Part shown: positions 1-8,413 of the stretch, one piece after another
How the letters are laid out: every line of letters starts with the position of its first letter
Position numbering within the stretch: the stretch's first letter is position 1
Assembly: GCF_001029285.1 (NCBI RefSeq)
Contig: NZ_LDZY01000021.1
Location: 1-32,803 of the forward strand
Reading direction: 5' to 3'
Length of the DNA stretch: 32,803 nucleotides
Source of the DNA: Desulfosporosinus acididurans
GTDB lineage: Bacteria; Bacillota; Desulfitobacteriia; Desulfitobacteriales; Desulfitobacteriaceae
Notes under the pieces: generated by a model
Seen by the model: the letters and a program-made list of their open reading frames with translations, nothing else
What the model was told of the DNA's origin: nothing
The model's database searches: none
Made by a program: the position numbers and the translations under genes

Positions 1-470
<470 letters not shown>

Positions 471-587
471 AAAAGATACAAAGCAAAGGGAACGTGGCTC
501 AAATGGTTCCGAGAAGACGAAGCTAGAAAGAGACTCTATGTAGTTTTGAGAGAACAGAGTTCGAAAAGGACAACTGAATCTCAGAGA

Positions 588-704
588 TCTGGTGATCATG
601 CCGGAGGGGTTCCACCCGTTTCCATACCGAACACGGAAGTTAAGACCTCCAGGGCCGATAATACTTGGGGCGCAGGCCCCTGGGAAAGTAGGTCATCGCC
701 AGGT
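588..704 (+). rRNA. 5S ribosomal RNA
   Basis: A 117-base unit starts TCTGGTGATCATG and ends CATCGCCAGGT, so the ends can pair as the 5S terminal helix. The internal CCGAACACGGAAGTTAAG is the conserved loop B/C region of bacterial 5S rRNA. It is the last rRNA gene of the operon begun by the 23S gene and is followed directly by a terminator. Confidence 0.96.
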
Positions 705-713
705 AAAACAAGC

Positions 714-745
714 AACAGACTGCCATAATGGTAGTCTGTTTGTGT
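714..745 (+). terminator. Terminator of the rRNA operon
   Basis: ACAGACTGCC and GGTAGTCTGT form a 10-bp stem (one G-T pair) around a short loop, followed by TTTGTGTTT. It lies ten bases after the 5S gene, as expected for an intrinsic terminator of the rrn operon. Confidence 0.8.
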
Positions 746-774
746 TTCATGAAAGAAGTGAAAGATATTGGGTC

Positions 775-907
775 CCACACTGCAGGAGAAGGCGTCACTG
801 GACGCAGTGTGGCGATAAGCTCGTCCGCTTATCGTGTTCGATCCACATTGCAGGAGAATGCGTTGCGGGACGCAATGTGGCGATAAGCTCGTACTTCGCC
901 ACGAAGT
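775..907 (+). repeat. Two tandem hairpin repeats downstream of 5S rRNA
   Basis: Two copies about 68 bases apart share a 9-bp stem, a loop containing AGGAGAA-GCG and a tail CGATAAGCTCGT. Copy 1 pairs CCACACTGC (775-783) with GCAGTGTGG (804-812). Copy 2 pairs CCACATTGC (843-851) with GCAATGTGG (872-880). The one stem difference is compensated (C-G to T-A), so the structure is preserved. In copy 1 the tail makes a second hairpin, CGATAAGC/GCTTATCG (813-834). In copy 2 the tail is followed by ACTTCG/CGAAGT (about 893-907). A fragment with CTGCAGGAGA recurs at 971-980. Function is unknown; it could be a mobile repeat or a processed RNA. Confidence 0.7.
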
Positions 908-1389
908 GAATCTCTAGGGTTGGTGGCTCGGCGAAACCCTCCACTGGAGGCTTTCGTGGTTTTCGTCACGCTGCAGGAGAGTGTAATAACATGACATTTG
1001 ACCTTCTTTTTGAGGAACGACACATGGCAGGTGAGTAATTGTCACTGGGTCAACGGTGAAAACCTTATAGGCGCACATAAAGTTGTCGCTTTGTAAGTCA
1101 GTAGATCTACAAAATTGGATCTGCACCATTATATTCGATAGAGACCTTCTACAAGGAATGTATAGGCTTTCTGAAAGTAGAAGCCAGAGCGACATGATAA
1201 TTAAAAGACTACCTCATCTGAGATAGTCTTTTGTACCAAAAAAATTAGTGTGGAAATACATGTTTGAATAATGCAGCTCGTACTTCAACGTTAAGCCTTT
1301 CGAAATATAATTTTCAGGGCTTGAGTTATTCGCAATTACTTTACTGGTTATCGAGATTAAATGTAAGTAAAACTAGTTGCTCTGAATTC
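908..1389. other. Intergenic stretch with a 15-codon ORF and a terminator-like hairpin
   Basis: No convincing gene is visible. A 15-residue frame at 991-1038 begins 10 bases after AGGAGA and reads MTFDLLFEERHMAGE. It could be gene debris or a leader peptide; I see no match. At 1203-1232 AAAAGACTA pairs with TAGTCTTTT around a 12-base loop, a terminator-like hairpin that could work on either strand. Confidence 0.4.
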
Positions 1390-1512
1390 CTAGGTTGATA
1401 ATTGATCAGCATGAATCTCTTTTTCATGCTTTTCAGCTTCATAACCAAAGCGAAACCTTTGATTACAATAAGAACAGTGAATAAATTTACCATCCTCTGA
1501 TGGAATTGGCAT
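1390..1512 (-). CDS. 40-residue C2H2 zinc-finger-like microprotein
   Basis: This short minus-strand gene starts at ATG 1512 and has a near-perfect ribosome site, AAGGAGGTG (1519-1527), six bases upstream. The 40-residue product begins MPIPSEDGKF and holds Cys13, Cys16, His29 and His34, i.e. C-x2-C-x12-H-x4-H. This is exactly the spacing of a classical C2H2 zinc finger, with the usual aromatic residue (Phe22) inside. Such single-finger proteins are uncommon in bacteria (Ros/MucR-type proteins are larger). Nucleic-acid or protein binding is an inference. It is monocistronic and diverges from the membrane-protein gene at 1627. The strong ribosome site and intact finger argue for a real gene despite its size. 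Confidence 0.7.
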   Translation of the reverse strand: MPIPSEDGKFIHCSYCNQRFRFGYEAEKHEKEIHADQLST

Positions 1513-1626
1513 ATTAACCACCTCCTTGATGGGGATTTTAACCATCTTGAAAGGAATTTAAACTTATTTGTATAAATGTTGATCTTATTATAAAGCACCT
1601 CATAAAGTAGAATTGAGGTGATGAAT

Positions 1627-1944
1627 ATGTGGCGAAGATGGATTGGTATACTATACATAGAATTCTACTGGTGGAAAAGAGACATAATTCGACGATTTAG
1701 GTTGGATACACCGACAGGTATATCGGGTATACTACTTGTAGCATCTGCTATTATTTTGTTGTTTATTTTAGGTAATGGGGCAGCTCAAATCTTTCGGGAT
1801 TATGTTCCCTGGATATCTGGGCGTAGGATTGGGGATGTATATTGGCAATCGATTAGTTTTGGTATAAAAGCTGCTTTAACATTCATGATATTTAGTGGGT
1901 CATTAATAGCCTTTATTATTTTTAAAATAATAGGCCGAAACTAA
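1627..1944 (+). CDS. Small two-helix membrane protein, function unknown
   Basis: A product of about 105 residues. ATG 1627 is chosen because GAGGTG (1615-1620) lies six bases upstream; a GTG at 1618 in the same frame would overlap that site. The N-terminus is basic and aromatic (WRRW, WWKRDIIRRFR), followed by one hydrophobic segment at about residues 34-50 and a second near the C-terminus (about 80-102). The region between them contains a YVPW motif and a short basic stretch. This predicts two membrane spans with a basic cytoplasmic N-terminus. No family is recognised. The next gene starts about 150 bases on with its own promoter-like sequence, so co-transcription is uncertain. Confidence 0.65.
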   Translation: MWRRWIGILYIEFYWWKRDIIRRFRLDTPTGISGILLVASAIILLFILGNGAAQIFRDYVPWISGRRIGDVYWQSISFGIKAALTFMIFSGSLIAFIIFKIIGRN

Positions 1945-2039
1945 ACATGACGATAATAAAAAATTATAGTTCTAAGACGTAATTGTGGAAAATAAATGTA
2001 ATAAATAAATAAAGTGGATAAAGTTCTTGGCAACTATTC

Positions 2040-2068
2040 TTGCATAGGTCAAAATCCTATGTTAGAAT
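2040..2068 (+). promoter_or_regulatory. Probable promoter of the glycosyltransferase gene
   Basis: TTGCAT (2040-2045) and TAGAAT (2063-2068) are separated by 17 bases, a good sigma-A layout. The predicted start near 2075 would leave a short leader before the AGGGGG ribosome site of the gene at 2095. Confidence 0.5.
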
Positions 2069-2094
2069 TTATTGGTCAGAAGGGGGTCAGATAG

Positions 2095-3372
2095 GTGGAT
2101 TTGTTCTCTGGGCTTTCGGTCACACAGTTATTTAACGTTATTATGATTCCGGTCCAAGTTATTATTATTTTTTTGACCTTTTATTATTTTATTTTGTCTT
2201 TGTTTGGACTGTTTAGGAGACGAGAGGATAAGATTCTAACGCCTGAGAAAAGTTTTGCCGTTGTTGTTGCTGCTCATAATGAGGAAGCTGTCATCGGACC
2301 GCTTGTAGAGAATCTAAGGATGCTGGATTATCCCAAAAAGCTCTTTGATATTTTTGTAGTAGCTGATAATTGCACGGATAAGACTGCATTAATAGCTCGG
2401 AATGCGGGAGCCATTGTTCATAGACGTTTTAATACTGAAAAACGTGGTAAAGGTTACGCGCTCGAATGGATGTTCCATCGCCTTTTCAAAATGGAGCGCC
2501 AATATGATGCAATCGTAATTTTCGATGCTGATAATTTAGTAAAAAATAATTTTCTCTTTGAAATGAACAGCAAACTTTGTCAGGGACATAAAATAGTTCA
2601 ATGTTACTTAGATTCAAAGAATCCAATGGATACATGGGTAACAAATACATTCTCTATAGCCTTTTGGGTTACAAACAGATTGCTGCAACTCGCAAGATAC
2701 AATACGGGGCGGCTTTCCAACGTTCTTGGCGGGACAGGCATGTGCATCTCAACCGATGTTTTGAGAGAATTTGGATGGGGAGCTACGTCTCTGACAGAAG
2801 ATCTTGAATTCAGCATGAAGGCTTTAACACACGGTATTAAAACAACTTGGGCTCACGATGCTGTCGTTTACGATGAAAAGCCTTTAACCTTTATGCAGTC
2901 TTGGTACCAAAGAAAACGTTGGGCTCAGGGGCAAGTAGATGTAGCGGGAAGATACTTCTTTCCCCTGATACTTAAAGGTATACGCGAAAGAAAAATCATG
3001 TATTTTGATGCTGCAATACATCTCTTTCAGCCTGCTCTTGTAATGATTGCAACATTTTTTATGATGACAAACTTTATTTCCGCCTTGCAGTCAAGTTATA
3101 CTCATGTCTTCACCTTAGTTATGCCTTGGACAGGGTGGCAAATATTATCCTCAATTCAATATCTGTATCCTGTTGCAGCTTTAGCTCTGGACCGAATACC
3201 TTGGAAAGCCTATGTAGGCCTGATTTTGTATCCTATTTTTATCTATAGTTGGATTCCTATTGTTTTTTTGGGATTCATTAATCGGAAGGATAAACAATGG
3301 TCACATACTAAGCATACACGTTCTATTAATATTGAAGATGTTGTTAAACAAAAAAAAGTATCCACAAGTTAG
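2095..3372 (+). CDS. Family 2 (GT-A) membrane glycosyltransferase
   Basis: The 425-residue protein starts at GTG 2095, six bases after AGGGGGTC. An N-terminal membrane helix (about 12-38) precedes a GT-A domain. The domain contains the nucleotide-sugar motif VAAHNEEAVI, a D-N-C-T-D segment, the DxD metal site FDADN (about 143-147), a conserved GGTGMCIS, the acceptor-base motif TEDLEFS and Q-x-x-R-W (QRKRW, from about 272). Three or four C-terminal helices follow (about 300-410). This is the layout of processive or polyprenyl-using GT2 enzymes related to IcaA, BcsA and hyaluronan synthases. It should transfer a sugar from a nucleotide donor at the cytoplasmic membrane face. The sugar and product cannot be read from sequence, and no polysaccharide operon surrounds it. 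Confidence 0.88.
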   Translation: MDLFSGLSVTQLFNVIMIPVQVIIIFLTFYYFILSLFGLFRRREDKILTPEKSFAVVVAAHNEEAVIGPLVENLRMLDYPKKLFDIFVVADNCTDKTALIARNAGAIVHRRFNTEKRGKGYALEWMFHRLFKMERQYDAIVIFDADNLVKNNFLFEMNSKLCQGHKIVQCYLDSKNPMDTWVTNTFSIAFWVTNRLLQLARYNTGRLSNVLGGTGMCISTDVLREFGWGATSLTEDLEFSMKALTHGIKTTWAHDAVVYDEKPLTFMQSWYQRKRWAQGQVDVAGRYFFPLILKGIRERKIMYFDAAIHLFQPALVMIATFFMMTNFISALQSSYTHVFTLVMPWTGWQILSSIQYLYPVAALALDRIPWKAYVGLILYPIFIYSWIPIVFLGFINRKDKQWSHTKHTRSINIEDVVKQKKVSTS

Positions 3373-3431
3373 TTTTAAATATACCATTTTATGGTTTTAA
3401 CGACAGAGGAACATTTTTTTTAAAAAATGTT

Positions 3432-3460
3432 TTGACACGGAGCACTTTTTTGTGTATACT
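3432..3460 (+). promoter_or_regulatory. Strong promoter of the tRNA operon
   Basis: TTGACA (3432-3437) and TATACT (3455-3460) are separated by exactly 17 bases, and the first tRNA begins 20 bases after the -10 element. Upstream, ACATTTTTTTTAAAAAATGT (3411-3430) is an AT-rich inverted repeat. It could act as an UP element or as the terminator of the glycosyltransferase gene. Confidence 0.85.
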
Positions 3461-3479
3461 GATATTCGTCAGTCGCCCC

Positions 3480-3555
<76 letters not shown>

Positions 3556-3575
3556 ACTAATTTGCGATTGAAAGT

Positions 3576-3651
3576 GGCCCCGTGGTGTAGCGGTTAACAT
3601 GCCTGCCTGTCACGCAGGAGATCGTCGGTTCAATTCCGATCGGGGTCGCCA
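3576..3651 (+). tRNA. tRNA-Asp (GTC)
   Basis: Cloverleaf with acceptor GGCCCCG/CGGGGTC (one G-T pair), discriminator G and encoded CCA. The anticodon loop CTGTCAC gives GTC. Discriminator G is the expected identity base for tRNA-Asp. Confidence 0.97.
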
Positions 3652-3661
3652 TTTATTTTAT

Positions 3662-3737
<76 letters not shown>

Positions 3738-3742
3738 TTTAT

Positions 3743-3817
3743 GCGGGTGTAACTCAGTGGTAGAGTGTCACCTTGCCAAGGTGAAAGTCGCGAGTTCGAA
3801 TCTCGTCACCCGCTCCA
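3743..3817 (+). tRNA. tRNA-Gly (GCC)
   Basis: Cloverleaf with acceptor GCGGGTG/CACCCGC, discriminator T and encoded CCA. The loop TTGCCAA gives anticodon GCC, reading GGC/GGT. Confidence 0.97.
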
Positions 3818-3829
3818 TTTGTTAAAGTT

Positions 3830-3903
<74 letters not shown>

Positions 3904-3911
3904 AATATTTT

Positions 3912-3999
3912 GCCGATGTGGCGGAACTGGCAGACGCACGGGACTTAAAATCCCGCGGGTTAATAGCCCGTACCGGTTCGATTCCGGTCATCGGCACCA
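3912..3999 (+). tRNA. tRNA-Leu (TAA)
   Basis: An 88-base class II tRNA with a long variable arm (GCGGGTTAATAGCCCGT region). Acceptor GCCGATG/CATCGGC, discriminator A, encoded CCA. The loop CTTAAAA gives anticodon TAA. Confidence 0.97.
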
Positions 4000-4003
4000 T
4001 TAT

Positions 4004-4080
4004 GGGTTTGTAGCTCAGCTGGTTAGAGTACCGCGTTGACATCGCGGGGGTCGGAGGTTCGAGTCCTCTCAAACCCACCA
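4004..4080 (+). tRNA. tRNA-Val (GAC)
   Basis: A 77-base cloverleaf with acceptor GGGTTTG/CAAACCC, discriminator A and encoded CCA. The loop TTGACAT gives anticodon GAC, complementing the TAC isoacceptor at 3480. It is the last tRNA before accessory DNA, so its 3' end is a natural integration target. I saw no second copy of that end in the window. Confidence 0.96.
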
Positions 4081-4092
4081 TATGTAAATTCC

Positions 4093-4140
4093 AAAAAGCC
4101 CTGGAATCCTTGTTATAAGCGGATTTCAGGGCTTTTGTTT
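4093..4140 (+). terminator. Terminator of the tRNA operon
   Basis: AAGCCCTGGAATCC pairs with GGATTTCAGGGCTT (one G-T) around an 11-base loop and is followed by TTGTTTT. It lies 13 bases after the last tRNA. Confidence 0.88.
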
Positions 4141-5059
4141 TACAATCAAGAGGCTGTACATTACCTTTCTATACATATGTAAGAATCCAATAGTATCCGC
4201 ATGTATCAATAGGTCCGAAAGGCACAGGCAGACAAATAGGCAGACAACATTGAGACACGATTTTAGACCCTCTGTCGTTTTAAAAAACCTATCGTCTTTA
4301 GTATGTAATCGTCAGATATATATATATAACGGAGAAAAACGCAATCAGATGGAGATGTGTTGGAAAAATCGTCATAATTGAGGGCTTTTAGACGTAGATG
4401 GTTATTTTACGATTATATACGGCTAATGGAGTCGTCAGGCAACAAGGCACAATAAAACAATAGAGAATACAATAGGTTGATTCATCAAACTTAAATGAAT
4501 CTGTAATAATCTAAATTAAAACAAAAGATAAAAAGAAGAAAATAGATAGTAATAAAGATCGGTAGAATAAAACAAATAAGCTCATTAAAAAAAGTTGCTA
4601 GAGACCAAGTATGTAAAACTGCTAATTATAATTATGCAAAATACTCATTCACTTTAAAAAGATTGGGTATTTTTTGTTGTCCTTATAGGAAGGACACTTG
4701 CATCTACAGCCTTCTAACCGCCTTCTAAAGGAAGTTAAAGTGTGATAGTGGGCTGGAAACAGTAAAGATGATTTAACAGGCTCATAGGCATGAAATAATT
4801 TACCTGGCGCCTTTTAATTAATTCTCCAATACAACTTTTAAGGTATTTAACCCAATAGCTAATCCGTCCTAAAAGACTTTCCGGAGTGCTCAGAGGAAGG
4901 GGAAAGTACCAATCGTGCTTTCTGCATTTCGTAAACTCTTATCAAAAAATTAATTTACAAAAAGATAAAATTCAACTTGATTTTCGTGGGAATCAAATTT
5001 TATTGTATGTCTTAGGGAAACACGAATATATTTCCAAAACGAAAAGGAGTGATGTTGCC
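4141..5059. other. AT-rich non-coding stretch after the tRNA operon
   Basis: No supported gene here. Visible items: GGCAGACAA twice close together (about 4227-4246); several ATCGTC words at 4291-4372; and a 51-base segment at 4293-4343 that resembles a minus-strand segment at 27600-27651. A terminator-like hairpin, AAAATACTCA/TGGGTATTTT, ends in T6 at 4638-4674, and GTCCTT/AAGGAC makes a small hairpin near 4679-4695. The open frame upstream of 5060 lacks a credible start. This is the likely left margin of the accessory region. Confidence 0.4.
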
Positions 5060-5554
5060 ATGATAACAAAGCTAAAAGTCCTAAATAATGACAATCAAGT
5101 TATTGAGTATGCAGTTGAGAATGCAGAGGGGAAAGGGATTAAAAAAATTGAATATGCTGTCGATGACATTAATTTTGGCTATTTTATCGAGAATGAAGTA
5201 GGTGAATTAATATCCGTTTATTATGTTGTGACTTATCCTGTGATAGTAGTCGAATATAAGGTAAATTATATGCAAAGACCAGAATATGTAGAACACCCTG
5301 ACTGGCGTGTGGATTATTATGAGTCCTATCGGGAGATTAATATACCGAAACTTGACATAAGATATACAGTAGGTGGTTGTATTAATGGAAATAGAATCGA
5401 TAATATAAGGAGAAGCATTGACCAATATTTACTGGAAAATTATGAATGCTTTGATCGCTATGGGAACACCCTCGCTATAATTGAGATAGGGAATATGAAC
5501 GATGTTGAACTTAAAGAATTCGATAAAAATATGTGGGGATTGTATAAATACTGA
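5060..5554 (+). CDS. Hypothetical protein, 164 residues
   Basis: ATG 5060 is preceded by AAAGGAG about ten bases upstream. The 164-residue product (MITKLKVLNN...MWGLYKY) is acidic and rich in Ile, Val and Tyr, with alternating patterns that suggest beta structure. One stretch (ISVYYVVTYPVIVVEYKV) is quite hydrophobic but carries charged residues at its end, so a soluble beta-sheet fits as well as a membrane segment. There is no signal peptide and no recognisable motif. It stands alone between non-coding stretches. Base composition is like the AT-rich backbone and unlike the restriction operon. I do not recognise the family. Confidence 0.6.
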   Translation: MITKLKVLNNDNQVIEYAVENAEGKGIKKIEYAVDDINFGYFIENEVGELISVYYVVTYPVIVVEYKVNYMQRPEYVEHPDWRVDYYESYREINIPKLDIRYTVGGCINGNRIDNIRRSIDQYLLENYECFDRYGNTLAIIEIGNMNDVELKEFDKNMWGLYKY

Positions 5555-6436
5555 TATTTTCGAAGAATAGTATGATAGAGTATTGATTTGTTATTTTAAC
5601 CCTAAATCAAAAAGTGAACTAGCTCTATTAAGTAGACAGGAACAGTTCTCTCAGACTGAATTAGGAGTTATACATCCCCTCGGCATCGCCAAGAAAGCAC
5701 TCACCTATTGATACAATGTATAAACATAGAAAGCCCAGTTGCTGGGTTTTTCTGCATTTCTTAGGTAAAATAAGTATCGCCTAAGACGGTGCTTTAGTGT
5801 TTTCGACACACAATCGTTAAATGATGCACCCACCTTGAGGGTGAATCAGCCTTTCGTTAAAAGTATAGGTATCTTTAAAAGGTATTAGGAAACGATAGAA
5901 TATCTTATTGATATGTTTCAGTAAAGTTATCACGTTGAGACAGTCGTTGTTGATAACGAGGGTGGAACAGTAGGTGTACGGAAAAGGCTTAAAATAAGCC
6001 TTTTTTGTTTTTTTTTTGAATAAATTGGATTGCATAAAAGTGATTTTTGCTTCGTGGGAACATATCGAGACATGGCCTAAACCCAGTGACAGAGCGATTT
6101 AGATGTCAGTGGTTGGCGAGCGGTCGATTTAGATGTTATTTGAAAAAACCAAGATTGTGTGGTCGGATTGGATGTAAGATCTGAAATTGGCAGCCTTACA
6201 GCCGAAAATTGGGAATTTATTGTGGTGAAGATAGATTGTCGCAGAATTTACACAGGATATATTAGAGACAGTAGTCGGGTCTCCGCATACACAGGGCAAA
6301 TATGCGGTACTCTTCCGTCAAAGACCGTGTAAGGTTCTCCTGTATAGTGCTCGGTATTTATATTGTATATTCGGCGCTTGCAGGCGTACCTCGACATAAA
6401 GGACAACTATTAGAAAGGAAAAAGGAGGAGGTAAGT
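5555..6436. other. Intergenic stretch with terminators and a T-box-like segment
   Basis: No gene of good quality is seen. CCCAG/CTGGG followed by a T-run at 5732-5752 looks like a terminator for the gene ending at 5554. At 5924-5968 GTTATCA pairs with TGATAAC and is followed by GAGGGTGGAAC, resembling the stem III/T-box region of an aminoacyl-tRNA-sensing leader, then a terminator at 5982-6018. CGATTTAGATGT occurs at 6095 and 6125, with a diverged copy at 6164. CCGCATA/TATGCGG makes a perfect 7-bp hairpin at 6283-6307. Confidence 0.35.
5982..6018 (+). terminator. Intrinsic terminator
   Basis: AAAAGGCTT and AAGCCTTTT form a 9-bp stem around a five-base loop, followed by a very long T-rich tail to 6018. 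No gene ends just before it, so it may belong to a leader RNA upstream (see the T-box-like observation). Confidence 0.75.
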
Positions 6437-6544
6437 ATGAGAAGACAAAGCGGGCTAAGCATCTTATTCGACTTCATCATGACAATCTTGACAGGCGGTT
6501 TATGGCTTATCTGGGTGCTCGTTAGATATTTGAGGACGCACTGA
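6437..6544 (+). CDS. 35-residue single-span membrane peptide
   Basis: ATG 6437 follows AAGGAGGAGGTAAGT, a strong ribosome site, whereas longer in-frame starts have none. The product is 35 residues: a short basic N-terminus (MRRQSGLS), a hydrophobic core containing TGGLWLIWVLV and a basic end (RYLRTH). The positively charged flanks and single span suggest an inner-membrane peptide. I recall similar short proteins with a GGLWLIW core in Firmicute accessory DNA, but without an established function. A toxin, holin-like or regulatory role is speculation. It lies upstream of the EcsC-family gene with about 280 bases of debris between. Confidence 0.6.
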   Translation: MRRQSGLSILFDFIMTILTGGLWLIWVLVRYLRTH

Positions 6545-6823
6545 GAATGATTATGGTATATTTAAAGGAGAAACTTACCATGCCAAAAGAAATCACCGAC
6601 GCCTGAGCCCTTTTGCCTCCTAGATTGCAGTTTTATGCGGGCAAAGAAGAATGTAAGCTGGTTAACACTATGAACATAAGAAGGGAAATAATTCACGATG
6701 GAATGAGGAAATGTTAGTTATAGACGTTATGAGCGGTTTTTTGGGTGAACGTGGGAAAATGGCGAGAACTCCTTCGAAAAATTTACAGCCTGTACTATAG
6801 AACGCCTAAAGGGAGATGGCAAA
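6545..6823. other. Short gap with a truncated reading frame
   Basis: AAAGGAG followed by ATG at 6580 opens a frame of only eight codons (MPKEITDA, ending 6606). A good start signal on a dead-end frame suggests the 5' remnant of a deleted gene, or a leader peptide. Nothing else is recognisable before the GGGAG ribosome site of the gene at 6824. Confidence 0.35.
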
Positions 6824-7891
6824 ATGGATGAAATAAAACGGCCATATGCACCTGTTCCGATTATAGATGAAAAAGAGGCAGCTTTGCTCGATGCTTTAAC
6901 AGAACGTTATAATAAACTGATTAAACCAAGTAAAATTGCTCAAATAAGTACAAAAGCTGGGGAACTCATTCCCAAGAATATTAAATCCCTGGGAGCGGAG
7001 ATTGCTGCGAATATTTCCGCACAAGAGTTGTATCAACAAGCCATGGAGTTAATCACAACAGGATTCAAGGTAGTAGAGGAACAGGCGGCTAAATTTTCGA
7101 TAAGCGAAAAGACGATTTTGCAAAAGGTCAACACAGTTGTTTCAGATTATGAGATAATTGAATTAAGTGAAGTTTGCTTTGCGAGAAGCTATAGCCTAGC
7201 AAAGTTAGTCAATGCCTACAAGAGCCAAGATACCGTTGCAGCGCTTGTGGAAGGCGGAGCAACTGGAGCATTTGGTTTTTGGGGATTACCATTCAACATG
7301 GTGCTTAGTACTTTCCTGTATTTTCGTGCCGTGCAATCAATTGCAATGTTTTACGGATATGATGTTAAAAACGATGGTTCTGAATTAGTAATTGCAAGCG
7401 AAGTGTTTACAAATGCTTTATGCCCTGCACAAAACGATGTAAACAACGAAGTATCAAGTATCCTCGTAAAAATTATGCTGATGAGTAAAGCAGAGGTAGT
7501 TAAGCAGACAGCTAAGAAAACATGGTCTGATATGGCGGCACGGGGTGGGGTAACGCTGTTGTTAGCACAGATGAGAGCGCTGGCAAACAAATCTGCTCAG
7601 AAAGCTCTTGAAAAAGCAGGAGCGAAAGGATTGGAAAATAGTCTTTTCCGGGAAGCTTTTGAACAAATCGGTCGCAAGCTAACATTGAAGACTGCGGGTA
7701 AAGTAGTCCCGTATTTTTCGGCACTATTTGGAGCACTAATTGATGCGGCTCAAATGCAGAGAGTATTGAACTACGCAGATGTTTTCTACCACAAAAGATA
7801 TTTATTGGAAAAAGAAAACCGCATAAAAGCTATTGTTGCGAGTGATGCAATCATAATAGACGCAGAAATTGTAGGCGAAGAAGAACAATAA
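6824..7891 (+). CDS. EcsC family protein
   Basis: A 355-residue protein starting at ATG 6824 after AAGGGAGATGG. The central part (about 140-185) has a Gly-rich hydrophobic stretch, GGATGAFGFWGLPFNMV, then AVQSIAMFYGYDV, which is the characteristic core of the EcsC family: an amphipathic or hydrophobic segment followed by an I-A-x-x-Y-G-Y-D motif. The C-terminal third includes a second Ala/Gly-rich hydrophobic segment (about 290-315), and the acidic tail ends EEEQ. EcsC proteins are named from the Bacillus ecsABC cluster, but the biochemical role of this family is poorly defined. Here there is no ABC transporter next to it, and it is followed by a strong terminator, so it is transcribed on its own or with upstream sequence. 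Confidence 0.8.
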   Translation: MDEIKRPYAPVPIIDEKEAALLDALTERYNKLIKPSKIAQISTKAGELIPKNIKSLGAEIAANISAQELYQQAMELITTGFKVVEEQAAKFSISEKTILQKVNTVVSDYEIIELSEVCFARSYSLAKLVNAYKSQDTVAALVEGGATGAFGFWGLPFNMVLSTFLYFRAVQSIAMFYGYDVKNDGSELVIASEVFTNALCPAQNDVNNEVSSILVKIMLMSKAEVVKQTAKKTWSDMAARGGVTLLLAQMRALANKSAQKALEKAGAKGLENSLFREAFEQIGRKLTLKTAGKVVPYFSALFGALIDAAQMQRVLNYADVFYHKRYLLEKENRIKAIVASDAIIIDAEIVGEEEQ

Positions 7892-7896
7892 AAAAA

Positions 7897-7943
7897 GGGA
7901 GCAGGTCACCCTGTAGCTATTTCGCTCAGGGTGACTTGCTCTC
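7897..7943. terminator. Strong, probably bidirectional terminator
   Basis: GAGCAGGTCACCCTG (7899-7913) pairs with CAGGGTGACTTGCTC (7927-7941), a 15-bp stem with one G-T, flanked by an A-run on the left and T-rich sequence on the right. It separates the convergent EcsC gene and the minus-strand regulator remnant. Confidence 0.85.
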
Positions 7944-7951
7944 TTATTCGT

Positions 7952-8258
7952 TTATATCGACAAGGGCATGTTGAGGTTTTTGACCGGAACGAGTACAATC
8001 TGTTGTATTGTTTCGGTTTTACTGTCAACAACAGTATTGACGATAGGTGACACAGTGGGTAAAACAAAAAGCGTTTCTATTGTTTCGTTTGGGAACGCCC
8101 TCAATAGACCGCTCATCAGCTTCTTGCCGCCGCTGAGCTGCCCCTTCATAAACCAGTTGGGCTTCGGCACAGGATATGCCCATCTGCCTCGCCAGTTCGC
8201 TATCAGACCATCCGCGCTCGTTCACCAGTTTCGTAATGTAGCCCCTGTTAGGTGTCAT
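7952..8258 (-). pseudogene. Frameshifted XRE-type regulator
   Basis: Read from 8258 leftward, the first frame gives MTPNRGYITKLVNERGWSDS and continues ELARQMGISCAEA, a helix-turn-helix start. The second frame continues NWFMKGQLSGGKKLMSGLL and RAFPNETIETLFVLP to a stop at 7952. Together they make one plausible phage-repressor-like protein of about 100 residues (helices 2/3 at about 20-40, then the typical GGKKL-x-x-GLL-x-AFP). The join needs removal of one C from a CCC run (GGG at 8159-8161 on the plus strand). It diverges from the restriction operon and shares its control region, so the intact ancestor may have regulated both. It could be a sequencing error rather than true decay. Confidence 0.7.
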
Positions 8259-8413
8259 TAGTAAACACTCTTCAATATAGCGTAGACAATAGGGAACATG
8301 GATATTGTACCCAGTGCTGATCTTAATGTCAATATTAAAAAATATTGTATCCCTTGGGTTACATACATTGTCAAATCATAAGTAGACTCTTGAAAGCATT
8401 ATGCATAAATATG

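Noticed and set aside
4004-4140. tRNA-Val 3' end as an active attachment site
   Set aside because: No second copy of the tRNA 3' end was seen elsewhere in the window and no integrase gene is present, so I did not call attL/attR.
6138-6330. Open plus-strand frame of about 62 codons before the 35-residue peptide
   Set aside because: It has no start codon with a ribosome site and its length is within chance for this composition.
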